A stretch of 64,000 bases of DNA, taken from assembly GCA_029204225.1 (NCBI GenBank), contig CM055107.1, positions 19,476,315 through 19,540,314 of the forward strand, in the 5' to 3' direction. This document shows positions 1-13,398 of the stretch, in pieces; positions within the stretch are counted from its first letter, which is position 1, and each line of letters opens with the position of its first letter. Source of the stretch: Diphasiastrum complanatum. Lineage: Eukaryota > Streptophyta > Lycopodiopsida > Lycopodiales > Lycopodiaceae. The notes under the pieces are model-generated. The model made no database searches, had not been told where the DNA came from, and was given only the letters and a program-made list of their open reading frames with translations. The position numbers and the translations under genes are program-made.

Positions 1-1180
1 TGATATACAAAAAGCCTATCTGAACGAAGTTATCGAAGAGGACATCTACATGGTGGAGCCCAGAGATACATTCTCGACAATAAGAAGGATCATGTATGCA
101 AACTCCAAAAAGGCACTTTATGGCTTGAAGAAACCAACAAGAACTTGGTTTTAGAAAACCAGCACATTCCTCATCTGTCATAGTTATAGACCAAACGCTG
201 CCAATTCGAATGTTTATTTCAAGTCAGTGTAGCATTCTTTTATAATTATCACTTTATATGTTGATGACACATTGCTTTTTAGCAACAATGTTGACCTAGT
301 AAAGGATGCTAAGCATATGCTATTTTCCAAATTCAACATGATAGATCTAGGCAAAGCTGACTATTGTCTAGAAATTCAGATCCATAGAGACAAAGCGAGA
401 CGACTGATTTACATCACTCAACAAAGGTATCTTCATAGTACCCTTATCAAATATAATCTACTTAATTGCAAAGAAGCTCAACTCACCAATGGACCCATGC
501 CTGAGATTATCGAAGGACCAATGTCCTTAGACAAAACATGAGAAAGAGCAAATGAGAGAGTATCTCTATCAGTCAATACTTGGATATCTCATGTATGCAA
601 TGGGCTATACTAGACTTGATATTTCTTTTGCAGTTAGCTCACAAAGCCATTCATGGCAAATCCTAGCATGATCCATTGGAAGGCTCTAATTAGAGTCATG
701 AGATACATTTGAGCTACAACGGACCTGTGCATCTACTATGGAGATGTCGACAACGACAAATTCCACCAACTCAGTGGTTATACATATGCAAGCTGTGGAG
801 GGGAGGAGACGTAGATACTCGTAAATCCACATATGGTTTACATTCTTCTTCAATGGTGGTCCTATCTCCTAGAAAAGTCATAAGAAAATATCTATCACTC
901 TCTCTTCGACAAAATCAGAGTATATCGATGCTCTGCAAGCTATTAAAGAAGCAGTTTGGCTGAGAAATTTATTGTCAGACGTCAGTCTAAATCAGTACAC
1001 TCTAACAAATATATATGTGATAATCAAAGTGCCATTGACTTATTAGTCAACCCGAGATTTCATCGGAGTAAGCACATCGATATCACTATGTCATGGGTTA
1101 AATTCTCGACATAGATGTAGCCTTAACACATTGTCAAATGCAGGACATGATGACAAATATTTTTATGAAGGCATTGAGTA
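1..1180 (+). pseudogene. Degenerate Copia reverse transcriptase-RNase H fragment
   Basis: The window opens inside a Ty1/Copia pol. Bases 2-151 read as the RT stretch before the active site and include [15 protein letters not shown] followed by a stop. A YVDDTLLF active-site block starts near 258 and runs into an open frame to 541. RNase H pieces follow to about 1,110 in shifting frames. One of them encodes the conserved tail with NPRFHRSKHID-like residues. Stops and frameshifts break it throughout, and gag, protease and integrase lie outside the window or are lost. A purine tract just before 1,255 followed by TGTTGG suggests the 3' LTR starts there. This is a dead element; the family call is firm but the boundaries are approximate. 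Confidence 0.85.
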
Positions 1181-1254
1181 TTGATGCACACAACAAATTT
1201 TGTGCATCGCTAAGTCTTAGGATCAAGGCATTCACGGATTACATTAAGTGGGGT

Positions 1255-1870
1255 TGTTGGACTTACTCTACTCTCCTAAATCCCATGTTAATCTCAATCC
1301 ATTCATGTTGCTGCATATTTACTCTCATTGTCGCATAGTCTACAGAAATACACAAGATTCGAAGACAAGTATCTACACAATAGTCAAACTATCGAGTCAA
1401 ATTGTCGAGGGTTGAAAGACTCAAACTCCTCTACATATTCAATCTCAACTCGAATTGACTCGACTTGACTAATTGTCGAGTTTAACTGCTGACATGGCAC
1501 CACTCAAAATGGAGGTAGTCACCTCTACTAGCCACTCCGGCTATTGTGCAACTACCTTGACAATGACTGCAGCTACATCACCACTTGTCTGGATAGTTGT
1601 AGCCACAATTGCCGCCTACAACTCAATTGACAATAACTATCTGTAAAATCTATCAGTCTATTGTAACTAATGCAAGTACATGAATGAAAATCCCCCAAAT
1701 CGGACTTTAGAACATCTCTTACTATACTCAATAACAACAAAAAATTGTCGAATAAAGAGATCTACAAATTCAAATTGAATTTCATCTTCAACAAGTATCT
1801 TGCTAACAGCTTTTGCTCGTCCATTTCCTAATCACTGAAATCAATTAGAATGAAATCAATTAGATTGCAA
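1255..1870 (+). repeat. Probable 3' LTR of the Copia remnant
   Basis: TGTTGGACTTACTC follows the purine-rich AAGTGGGG directly, the usual polypurine tract/LTR junction of plant Copia elements. No coding sequence is visible in the stretch. The 3' boundary is not clear because no matching 5' LTR is in the window. Confidence 0.4.
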
Positions 1871-1871
1871 T

Positions 1872-3330
<1,459 letters not shown>

Positions 3331-3560
3331 GGATTTAGGGTTAGCGCGCCTTTTCATGTCCGCTTTTCTGAATAATAAGTAGATACGTACATACAACAAT
3401 CAATAATTGATGGCAAGGCGAATGAGATGATGGCAAGGCGAATGAGATGGAGACGAAGGCGAACAGAACCAGAGGAGGTATGGACGAGGCAATGGAGCAC
3501 ATCGGCTGTTGCGATCAAATGTACTTTTTCTTTCTTGCCTCACCTTCCTACCTTTCTTTA
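3331..3560 (+). other. Telo-box-like motif and 20-bp tandem duplication; possible but unproven 5' exon
   Basis: TTAGGGTTAG near 3,335 resembles the telo-box common in plant 5' leaders. Bases 3,408-3,427 are repeated exactly at 3,428-3,447. Several ATGs follow in two frames (about 50 codons each, Arg-rich in one), with no protein family I recognise. It may be a decayed gene start or chance. Confidence 0.25.
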
Positions 3561-4090
3561 CAAGTTTTGGTTAGTGTAGGGTTTGAATCTGCATGTACAA
3601 AACCTTGAAACCTAGGGCTACATTGACGTGTTCTCTTGCGGACCTTGTTACTTTTGTGTTCGACTTTCCACTAGGATATATTTATGGTTCTTCGATGATT
3701 TTTGCACGCTTCATGCAGTATCGCATCAATCACTACCTTGTCAACCTAGAAATACTACACCGTGAGCAAAACCACACATGTTTACCTATAGTTGTACTTA
3801 GGTATAGTACACATGTTCCTCCTGGACAACGTGGCTTAGCACCAAGGTGATTGGCTTAACGTCAGTACTAAGTTGTTATATTTAAATACATTCTAGATTT
3901 CAGATAAAAGATCTGTGAAGGAATTTTATAACGTCCTGGTCCGTTTTCGAAATGGCTCACTTTCAGTATCAGTCAACCCTACCTTGGCGAGAAGGTTGAC
4001 AACAAGTTTTTACATGTGACGTATTCCACATTTGAGATTAAGAATCTCTAGAAGAGTTTTAGGGCATTAAAAAATGAGCTTAGTTCTAAG

Positions 4091-4815
4091 CTTAGTTGCA
4101 GGCCATGTTCCGGAACGCGATCTGGAACGGGATCCGGGAATTCCCGTTAGGGTTTCCTGGATCGCAAATTTTTTTTTTTTGGGGTACCATGTGAAAGGAT
4201 ATCAAAAAAGCAATTGTTATGCACATCTGTTGCTTGGTTTCAGATGGCTGCTGGCTACATTCATCAGAAATCTGGACATCAGTAGATGGTTTCAGATGGT
4301 TTCAGAAATCTGGACATCAGTAGATGGTTTCAGATGGTTTCAGCTATTCCACAAGAAGTATACAATTCCCGCCAGTCTAAGGAAGGCTCCTTCTAACTCT
4401 TTCTATCGTTTTCTAACAGAAAACGGAATCAGTAGATCTGCAAACAATTCGCATCAGAACTCCATCTCAAAACTGATTCTGATATTTATTGGAAGCAATT
4501 ATTTCAAAAGCAAAACTGATTTCTGATTTCAAAAGCAAATATTTGGCTTTAAAGGCCTTAGTCTGTCAGAAATCAAAAGTACTTCACGGAACGTGCATCT
4601 TAGAATCAGCTATCAGAAATAGCCTGATTGAACTATGATATATCTTGTATTGTAAATTTGGAATCATGTCCACCATTTAATTAGGTTTTAGTTACTATTA
4701 AACTAAAAAAAAAAAATTGGCCATTAAAAAAAAAAAAATTCACGATCCGGGTCGCGGATCGCTGACGATCCGGATCGTGCAATCCGGAACATTTTTGCGA
4801 TCCGCTGCAACTGTG
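4091..4815. mobile_element. hAT-like non-autonomous DNA element with palindrome-rich ends
   Basis: The left end reads CTTAGTTGCAGGCCATGTTC and the reverse complement of the right end reads CACAGTTGCAGCGGATCGC. Both then run into GATCCG/CGGATC palindromic clusters (4,107-4,165 and 4,741-4,803) bounded by T- or A-runs. No coding capacity is seen. A 38-bp unit at 4,265-4,302 is repeated exactly at 4,303-4,340. I found no clean target-site duplication, so the outer limits are uncertain. The architecture matches the better bounded element at 7,166-7,762 and the partial one from 63,658. Confidence 0.45.
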
Positions 4816-5149
4816 TTTCACATTCAAAACCGTTGTTTCAGTTATGATGTCCAAAAAGTTAAGAACATTCAAGAATATTTGTGTTTCCTTTATGAATGTA
4901 AGGTAACTCGTAGAGACGACATGTGGTGGACCCCACTCTGCTCAGTTACCATTGATTCCTCTATCTAGGAGAAGGTAGATGGTAGAGCACTTGTGCATAG
5001 CCAAGATGAGAGCTAGCTAGGGGTGGTGTGTTGACTGATGGCCTTAGCGGTGGTATGGGGTGCCGTTAGGGTTGGAGGTCGGATCCTACTTGTTGACAGG
5101 AAGGGTGGATCTGGATTGGATCCTACGGCTGGGTGGATTGTGTGCATTC

Positions 5150-6590
5150 GGTATCATTAGGTGATCGACACCTGGCGGTTTACAGTCGATAAGGTTTGTA
5201 ACAGGGTGATGCCATTTGGACTCACCAATGTTCCAGCTACGTTTATGACCTTGATGAATAGTGCTCTACGGCCATACCTAGGAAAGTTTGATGTAGTTCT
5301 TCTAGACGATATTCTCATCTATAGTAAAACCAAAAAAGAGCATTTGGCTCACTTTAGAAAGGTATTTTGTTTGCTCATAAAACATAAATTATATGTTAAT
5401 AAATGTAAGTGTGAGTTCTTTACCAAAAAAATAGCTTACTTGGGCCATATTATCTCAAAAGTTGGGATTAAGATGGACCCCAATAAGGTTAAGGCCCTAA
5501 TCAGTTGGCCGAGACTTACTAGTGTATTTGTTCTTCAGGTTTTTTTAGGTTGTCTAGATACTACCATACAATTTGCCAAGGTTTATGCTCAAGTAGCAAT
5601 TCCTTTGACAAATCTTCTTAAGGGGAATCGTTTGGAAGTCTGAGCAACATGAGAGTTTTGACGCTCTCAAAATAGCTTTAGCTACAACACCAATACAGAA
5701 TGTCTTCAACCCAAATGAACCATTTGCCGAAACATATGATAGTGACTTTGCAATAGGAGCAATGCTAAACTAGAACGGCTGAGTTGTCACGTTCGAAAGT
5801 AAAAAACTTGAACCAGCCCAAACTAGCTATGGTGCCCTTAAGATTTGGAGGCACTATTTGTATGGTGCTAACTTTGAAATCTTGAGGAAAGCTCGATGGG
5901 TTGAGTTAATGCAAGAATTTGATATGTCTATTAGATATAGGCGAGTAAGTTTAGTATAGTGGCAGATGCCCTCAATAGAATGCCAATGATAAACAAGTTG
6001 AGTTTAACTCAAAATCGTAGTGAGTTACTCGAATCCTTGAAGGGGGAAATGTAAATAGGATGCTTATTTTTCCAAAGTCTGGAAGGCAGTTCATGATATA
6101 GATTTAGAGGCATTTGAACCACTTCGTAGGGCTGGAGATAATTCATCTAAGCATATGATAGATTCCGTTGAGGTTGAAAATGAAACCAATATTCCATTAG
6201 AATGTGTTCCTGATCTAGAGGAGTCTGTGCACCAAGTTTTATATGAATATCATGACAGCCCTAGTGCGGGATACCCACGCATTCAAAAAACATATGAGTT
6301 TTTTCAAAGGCAATTTTTCTGGCCTAGCATGAGAAGGACGTCCATCACACTGTGGTTAGTTGCCATAAATGTCAAGTAGAGCGTCTAAACGCAAGTGGGT
6401 TACTATGACCTTTAGAAATACCAACTAGTAAGTGGGAGAGCATCTCCATGGATTTTATAGTAGGCTTGCCCATGACCCAGAAAGGTCATGACGCTATATG
6501 AGTCATAGTTGACCGTTTGACCAAAATGGCTCATTTTATTCCAACTAAAACAACCGTCAGAGCTCCAAAATTAGCAAGGTTATTCATAGA
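5150..6590 (+). pseudogene. Ty3/gypsy pol remnant (RT, RNase H, integrase start)
   Basis: The open frame at 5,161-5,643 carries RT motifs in order: MPFGLTNVPATF, then LDDILIYSKT (active-site DD), then YLGHIIS and MDPNKVKALISWP. RNase H follows in a broken frame near 5,650-5,950. The integrase zinc-binding region is at 6,155-6,380, with a peptide resembling FFQRQFFWPSM and then CHKCQ. The start of the catalytic core (SMDFIVGLPMTQKGHDAI) lies near 6,440-6,500. Stops interrupt each domain, and the N-terminal RT, gag and protease are missing. No LTR was found on either side. The family assignment is strong; no function remains. Confidence 0.88.
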
Positions 6591-6594
6591 AGGA

Positions 6595-7157
6595 TGTTCA
6601 ACTCTCCCCTGGTGAGAAAGTCTTCCTTTGAGTTCCAATTGACTGAAAAATAGGAGTTTGTGATAAGTTGTCTACAGTTTTTTTTTGGAGATCCGTTTTT
6701 CAGAGACTTTTGATGAATCTTTATAGTTCTATTATGTTTCAGAATCCAGGGCTTTGTAGTATGTGAAAAGATTACTTGCCCTATTAAATATGCCCCCTTG
6801 TTCCTTATCAGCACCAACTCCCCATTCCTGAGGTGTGCAATTATCTCATGATGTCCTAAGCCCTAATCGATTTTTCAGTGGCATCCTGATTAGAATTCCT
6901 GGGGTAACTCGCAGGCATTATACCATTGGTGATTTGGTTCTCTGAAGTCCTCAGTAGGTGGCTCTGCAATTGGCCTTCCTGGCTGTGATTGATGCTCATT
7001 CAGTGTCATTGACTGAGAATCACTTCATGCCCATCATCTACTGCCATTTTGTTCATGTGATGCTTTATTTGTGAAAGCACGTACGTGATTTTGTTTCTGT
7101 ATGTGCCTCTCTTCCTGACTGTATGTCAATTTTGTTTTAAAAAGTGTACTCGGATGC
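6595..7157. other. Non-coding stretch, nothing recognised
   Basis: No open frame with family resemblance between the Ty3 remnant and the hAT element. Confidence 0.4.
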
Positions 7158-7770
7158 ATTAGTTTCATAGTTTTGGGAAACGTTTCCCACCTGGGAAACG
7201 CAGCCCCCTGGGAAACGAGAAACAGGAAATGAGATCTGGGATACAGGGAAACGATACATCATCATATAATTTAGTTACAATAGAAAATTCAACATATGCA
7301 TCATATACATCATCATATAATTTAGTTACAATAGAAAATTCAACATATGCATCATACACCATGTCACATAGCAGAACAATGGAGCTTGCTGTCCAGAGAT
7401 GTAGTTTTCCGAGGGAAAAGGTTTTCAATAAATAAAGAGTTCATTTCCAGTTTGAGTTTGAGGAGCAAAATCTGCCGGAACCCCCCAGCAGGATTATGAC
7501 CTGCTTTAAATAGGTTTCGGGCAATGTCTAGGCTATTCTCAGGCAAAACCAGTGTCTTGTAGGCTATCTAGGTCATTTTTTTAAAGCTTTTTCCTTAAGA
7601 AAACGTTTCCCTTAATATGTGTTGTGGGAAACAATCGTTTCCCATCAGGGAAACGTGTTTCCCCATTGGGGAAACGACCGTTTCCCATGGTCGTTTCCGA
7701 GGCTCGTTTCCCAGGTTTGGGGAAACGAGGCATGCTGGGAAACGCGTTTCCCCAATGCTATGATTAGTTT
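7158..7770. mobile_element. Non-autonomous hAT element with 8-bp target-site duplication
   Basis: The element spans 7,166-7,762 (597 bp) and is flanked by ATTAGTTT at 7,158-7,165 and 7,763-7,770. An 8-bp duplication is the hAT hallmark. The ends are inverted: CATAGTTTTGGGAAACG on the left, and CATAGCATTGGGGAAACG as the reverse complement of the right. About 17 copies of GGGAAACG or CGTTTCCC in both orientations crowd the terminal regions (7,175-7,254 and 7,601-7,752). These resemble the AAACGG subterminal sites bound by Ac transposase. The middle holds a perfect 51-bp tandem duplication (7,254-7,304 and 7,305-7,355). There is no transposase, so it would need one supplied in trans. Confidence 0.8.
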
Positions 7771-8110
7771 TGATTCTATTAACTAATATGATCACATTTT
7801 TCTTCTGGAACTTTGCTACCAATGTCGACTGAGCGTGCAATCTGACCCATACACTAAATCAGGAAGAGAAAGCATGTATCTACCTTTTTATGTTTTGGTG
7901 GGTTGTTTCAATTTTCCTTCTTACTTCCTATTGCAGAATCAGATAGAAGTGAAAGTGATGTGTATGTTATTCGTCTAATATTTTGTTAGATGCCACTCAT
8001 GTTTTGTATCTGGTTAGCAAATAACATCTGTCTGGTTGTCATATTAATGATGTGGTTTGGACTCTGCACCTGAGGGCAAGTCACGTCACTTCTGTGTACT
8101 AATTGCAGCA
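7771..8110. other. Upstream flank of the Tudor-like gene, nothing recognised
   Basis: A CTATTGCAG that could be a splice acceptor occurs near 7,930, but no exon with recognisable protein follows. Confidence 0.3.
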
Positions 8111-8111
8111 A

Positions 8112-8533
8112 ATAAATTCGTACTGTCAACAGATCTAAGCAATCAACTTTGGTTCTTTTCAAACGTCAAGATTAGGAGAAGAGGCTTTTAAGAGGAAAAG
8201 AGCTGCATTGACAGGAGATATGAGCGCAATAGACAGATTTCCACTGATTCTTTCTTGCTGTGAGAGGATACAAAAAGATTCATCAGTTTATGCACAAAGG
8301 GATCAAGGATGGAGGTCACGAAAGCCACTACGTCAACTAATGTAGGTTTAAAGAGCAATTTAGAGATAAAGCACTTGTACTGCCAACAGATATAAGTGAT
8401 TGACTTTGGTTTGTTTTAAACCTCAAGATTAGGAGAAGGGACTTCTAAGTGGGAAAGAGCACAAAGGGATTGAGGATGGAGTTAACCAAACCCACTACCT
8501 CAACTTATGAAGGTTCAAAGAGCAATTTAGAGT
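8112..8533 (+). repeat. Diverged tandem duplication covering the start of the Tudor-like gene
   Basis: A segment starting near 8,112 (CGTACTGTCAACAGATCT) and ending at GAGCAATTTAGAG near 8,368 recurs from about 8,377 to 8,533 with scattered substitutions. The first copy contains about 90 bp more, near 8,205-8,293, that the second lacks. The second copy contains the ATG used at 8,476. The first has a matching ATG (near 8,309) that soon loses the frame. Confidence 0.65.
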
Positions 8534-8958
8534 CTTCTCTATCGTCTGTCAGTGTCTCTGCTATTGAAGGAGAACCAGCAATTGTGATAAACGGTGCTCC
8601 CCCTCCATCTATGTGCTTTGCATTTGACTGTTCCCTGGACTTAACAAACACTGATGGGGACTCTAAATCTGCTGATGCTACAACAGTCAAAGATGTAAAA
8701 GGGGCAGGCAGCAGGCACATGGTAGGTGAGACTCTGAAAGGTCAAAAGGTAAAGAAACGCTTTGGAAGAAAAAGTTATATGGGTGAAGTGACTGCTTATG
8801 ATCCAGAAACAAGGTGGTATCATGTTTTATATGAGGATGATGATGAGGAGGATCTGGAATGGGTGGAGTTGGAAGAGATTTTACTTCTTGACACTCATGC
8901 AATTATAAAAAAGAACCAAGGTGTTTCAGAAACACAGAAAAAAGCAAAAGCTCTATAA
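8476..8958 (+). CDS. Small Tudor-domain protein (PTM/DIR17-like Tudor)
   Basis: The ATG at 8,476 opens 160 codons ending in TAA. The N-terminal half is Ser/Thr-rich and low in structure, with a hydrophobic patch EPAIVINGAPPP near residues 37-48. A Tudor-like domain occupies about residues 84-138. It starts VGETLKGQKVKKRFGRKSY, then has the core YMGEVTAYDPETRWYHVLY, then an acidic DDDEEDLEWVELEEIL tail. That pattern is typical of plant Tudor domains in PTM/DIR17-like proteins, which bind chromatin or methylated peptides; the exact role here is unknown. I chose this ATG because the open frame upstream has only a GTG. An upstream exon is possible. The gene sits in a diverged tandem duplication and could be a live gene or a retained copy. 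Confidence 0.65.
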   Translation: MELTKPTTSTYEGSKSNLESSLSSVSVSAIEGEPAIVINGAPPPSMCFAFDCSLDLTNTDGDSKSADATTVKDVKGAGSRHMVGETLKGQKVKKRFGRKSYMGEVTAYDPETRWYHVLYEDDDEEDLEWVELEEILLLDTHAIIKKNQGVSETQKKAKAL

Positions 8959-11577
8959 TAGGCAGATGTTCTGGATGAAAGAACTGTTGAAATTGCAACC
9001 ACCTGGATTATATGAACCTTTAGAGTCATTCTGAGCCTGTACTAAGTGTACCAATTCTGATTTTTTTTGCTGTTAAAGGAATTCTACGGATGTGTAACAT
9101 AGATGTTCATAGGATTATACCATTTTCAAGCATTTGTTTTAAGCCTTGTAACTTAGAGGCTTGTTGGTCTTTGGCAGGGTTCCCTAGATAGTGCTATACT
9201 TGGCAGAATTTTCTATTGGCAGTTTTCTGCTCCTTGGTTAGAATGCGTTTGGGGTGGCTTTTAGGGCTACTTTATATCTTCATAAGATGCTAATGACGGA
9301 CATCCATTTAGACAACAAAGAAATGAAAGTGCAATGATGAACACTTTATGTGAGGGCTAGGTACACTGTTGTCGAAGGTTAAAATATCCATGGAAAGAGC
9401 TCTCAGATTTTGGCTTTAGGAAACTTATATTTGTTGTTTATATGTTGATATTGTTTCCAGCATTTACTGTAGCTATAGTGGACAAAAATAAAATGCATTT
9501 ACATTTTGTGCTGCAGTTGCTCAATGATCATCCACACAATGTCATTTTAATCTTATTTTCTGAGCTTGCCTGCAGTTGCTCATTGATCATCCACACAATA
9601 TCAATTTAATCTTATTTTCTGAGCTTGCTTTGAATCAGATTGAAGTTTAATTACCTTGATGTTGATCACTTCTGTTTTTAAATTGCAAACGTACTGCTTT
9701 TTGTTTCCTATTCATCTAGAGGAAAACATAGTTAAGATGAGTTCCAACTTCCAAGTTACGGCCTTGCATTTGTTACTATTGTCGCCTTCATCATTCATTC
9801 AGTATACTCTGGAGTTGGTGGATGATACAAGCACATGCACAACAAGGATGAATCTCTATCCATGGGATGGTGCCAGCAAGAGCTGAGAGTGATGGCTGAT
9901 GGTATTGGACATTTGGCTATCGTTGGAAGCCAACTGTTTAGGTGCATTTGGGCAAGTTGTGGTGACCTTACGAATGGGCGGTAAGTGGCCAATTTTTCAC
10001 TTGACGGTGTGCAATTACCTTCTGGAGATTGGCCTGCTTATTTACTTGCCTTACAACCCTCCCATGTGAAACCATAGCAATGCTTAAGCATTTTGGCCCC
10101 TTCAAGCTTAATAAAATTTCTCAACATGTCAATGCAAAGTCATCCTCACAAGTGAGCATTGATGGTATGGGACTCAAATGTTTACAACATGGGATTTGGC
10201 TCTTAGGTGTTGATGTCTTCATCTCAACGGTAGTTCTTGGAATTAGATCTCATATTTGACTGACGGAATTATTTTCATGATCTCCATGATGTTTTCTTGC
10301 TAATAAATATTGAGAGTTGTATCCAGTGAATGCATAGGTGTAAAGTCGGTCAACATCAACTTGACTAGATATTGAATTTATCACGAGATGGTTAAATTTC
10401 AGTAGTGACCTAAAACTTAAAATATCAGAGACTGCTCCCCAACAAGACAAACACCACTAAATGCATTTATTCTTGACAGTCTATTGTGCAAGCTAATAAT
10501 TAGAAAGCAGTGCATAAAGAGGGCCACTTGCACATTCATCAGTAGCCACTTGTAATTTGTCTGCGGTCTTCAGCCACCATTGATCTTCACCAATAGCCTT
10601 TTTGTTTAATGCAGTTTGTTCTTGGAACTATTGTCTTTATTCAAAAAAAATGATTCTCTTTCTAACATACAAGAGTGGGCTATAGAGATCTCCAAATAAC
10701 CAACTTTCATCCTTCTAAACCTCTAGGAAAAAGTTGCTCTCTCTGTTTTCCCAATTCGAACTATAGGTTCATTCTCAAGTCTTATGGAACATTAATTACA
10801 GTGCACATAATCAAGAGCACCTTGTTGACCCCCTAATCAAAAGTAGAACTTACGGTTTTGCAATCGGCATGTTGTGATACATCTAAGTTAGTAATAAAAG
10901 TCAGTCTGTAACTCTCTCTTTGAAAAGAGAAGACCTAAATATCACAAGGAGGGAGTTTTTGGTGAGAGTCAAGAATAAGATATGACGTGCTGGTTGAGAG
11001 CTCGAATATCAATTCAACTTATATTTTGTTGTCTTTTAATGTTATGCAATGTTGCATTGATACACGTTTTGAACGTGAAAGAATCATTTGAAATGGATTT
11101 TTGGCCCAATGAAGTGGACTGAAAACAACTCTATTTTGGCCCTGGCACTAGGCCTGAGATTGTTCGTCCATGACTTTGTTGCAACATGGTGCAAAGACAT
11201 CCCGAGTGAACATGCCTCCAACCTACACGCAAACCTGCTATTCTTCCCTGTTGTGCGCAAACATGAGTTTCATAGCTTGACGTCTTCCCAATGTTTTATT
11301 TCTTGCTGGGTCCTGCTAATGACTTGCTCAGTTCTGATTCAACTGTGTTTGAAATCTGAATGTGCATTGTGTGTTTAAATTGGGTGCATGCTTGCGTGCG
11401 TGCATGTGAATGTGTGAAATTTGAATGTCTGAGCATGTTTGAATGGGTGTATTAGATGTTTAATCATGTGAATTTTGAAATATTTTGTGACATTGAAAGT
11501 TGAGACGAGTAATTTGATTCATATTTCAATTTAGACATTTCTTTAGATTAGTCTCATTCGGTTCAGACATTTGAGAG
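8959..11577. other. Intergenic stretch with one 59-bp tandem duplication
   Basis: Bases 9,511-9,569 are repeated at 9,570-9,628 with three mismatches. Otherwise only short unsupported open frames are present. Confidence 0.5.
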
Positions 11578-11751
11578 ATGCCTCAGACTCAAGAGAGGGA
11601 TGTCGAGAGTACGAGATCCTCCATGGGATCATCTGACGAATATGTCAAGTTTTGCACATTAGGAACAAAAATTTGGACTTGCAAGCATTGCAGCAATACC
11701 TATTCCAGTGGGGGATCAATTCAAATTAAGGCACACCTTCTAGGGCTATGA
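11578..11751 (+). pseudogene. BED-type zinc-finger fragment of a hAT/DUF659-like transposase
   Basis: ATG at 11,578 opens 57 codons. The second half reads WTCKHCSNTYSSGGSIQIKA followed by HLLGL and a stop. This fits the N-terminal BED finger of plant hAT or DUF659 proteins: W-x-C-x2-C, SGG, a basic-HL helix, then a later His/Cys. The codons after the stop (GFEIVDVH) continue the finger, so the stop looks like a disabling mutation. No DDE or dimerisation domain is seen downstream. It may be the relic of an autonomous hAT. Confidence 0.5.
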
Positions 11752-13398
11752 GGGTTTGAAATAGTTGATGTGCACAAACAACCCCATTCTTGGGGCCAGA
11801 GCTACCATCAATGAACAGTCGTAACTTGTGCATTCGGGATTAAGACTTGACACTTATAAATTTGTACTTCTTTGAAGTTGTTTCAAGTTTGCAAATTGAA
11901 TTTTATGATCTAACCTTAGATTTCAAGTTTCAAAAACTCAATCGAATCAAATTTAGCATGCACAATCATATTAGATGGTTGGACGGATACTAGAAGACAC
12001 CACGTTATCAATATATGTCTTGTTGCATGTGAACCATGTTTTTGAGATCCATTGACACCTTTGTGCCAACTTTGGTGCTAGATGGCTGTAAGTTATTTGA
12101 GTATGTTGGACATGCCATTGAGGATGTCAAGAAAGAGAATGTTGTCTATGTATAAACAATTCATTAAACTAATCGGAAGTTAGAAACTTGAGATTAAGTG
12201 CTTGAAAGTTGAATCTTAAGTCTTGCAAAAGTACTAGTCGAGTGACTCATCACTCAAAATTGAAATTTGACACTTGTCCAGACTCTAAATTCTAATTTCT
12301 AAACTTGACTTTCCATCCATCTAGAAAATCATTTATAACTCTAATCCATTACCTTTTCAAATCGTTCTATATTTAAGTGCCTCTATCAACTATTCCAAAA
12401 CTATTGCAATCGTTGACATCCATGCCAAAAGTTCTCAACATATTTCATCTTGATCTTTCAAGTAGAAATTTGATTGTACCAACAACCTGAAATGTGTTCA
12501 TGATTTGGAAGTGACATTCAAATCACTTTATCTCAACAATTTACCAAATGAACATCAAAATGGTTTTGGTCATGCTTCTACATGTTTCAAGCAAACACCA
12601 AATTTTCAATCGTTTTCATATTTAAACTGTGTCATTATAGCTAGGTACTCTTTTGAGACCTATCTATGAAAATAATTTAGTGAAGTCTACTTATGTAGAT
12701 ATTTTTTGTGGCACTTTTGAGAAGAAGTTTGTATTTCAAAGTAGTCACTTTGTTGGTTTTAGAACAGAGCAAATTTTTCTCAAGAAATTGGAAGTAAAAT
12801 TCTTTCCTTGACCTTTCCTCGTGAACTGGGAATCTTGGCATACTTTTAAAAAGAAAGTTAGTACCGTATACATATGTATACAATGCATGGTGCAAAAAAG
12901 AGAGTTCCATACATGAAAGGAGCGTTGTCAACATCCCGACTTTGTTTCATGATTCCTTGCCTACTAAGTGTGGCAAACACTGAGGCCAAGTGCTTACTTC
13001 AACTTTCCATAAAAATGGAGTGCTTTATATGGCAGGAGGGGGTTTGCTAATTGTCACAATTAGCATTCCCTTTCTCCAAATAGAGAGAGAGAGAGAGAGA
13101 GAGCATGAAAGATTTGCAACACAACCCCCACCGAAAACACGACAAATATTACTTCAAGGAAATACTTCCCAAAATAAGAAACAATAAAGCACATCTAGCT
13201 TGGACCCTGTAAGTTTTCTAAGTGCTCCATTGCAATCTTCTGCATGACCAATTGACAAAAATAGACCACACTCTATTTCAAGATACTTGTTGCCAAACCT
13301 ATATGAATGACCTCAACCACAACCTAGCCAACTCATTCACTGCAATTGCAAAAACATTTGTCGGCAAAGCTGGGACTAACTAGGTAACATTTCTTGGA
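11752..13398. other. Intergenic stretch 3' of CMT, nothing coding recognised
   Basis: Contains a short (GA)11 at 13,081-13,103. The 3' UTR of the minus-strand CMT gene must begin at its left-hand stop codon (13,399), but I did not identify a convincing polyadenylation signal. Confidence 0.4.

Noticed and set aside
3430-3580. Possible first exon of a plus-strand gene
   Set aside because: Two ~50-codon frames in a promoter-like context, but no recognisable protein, no clear donor and no downstream exon.
9656-11378. Open frames of 65-96 codons on both strands
   Set aside because: No domain, no codon or splice support, and no resemblance to known proteins.
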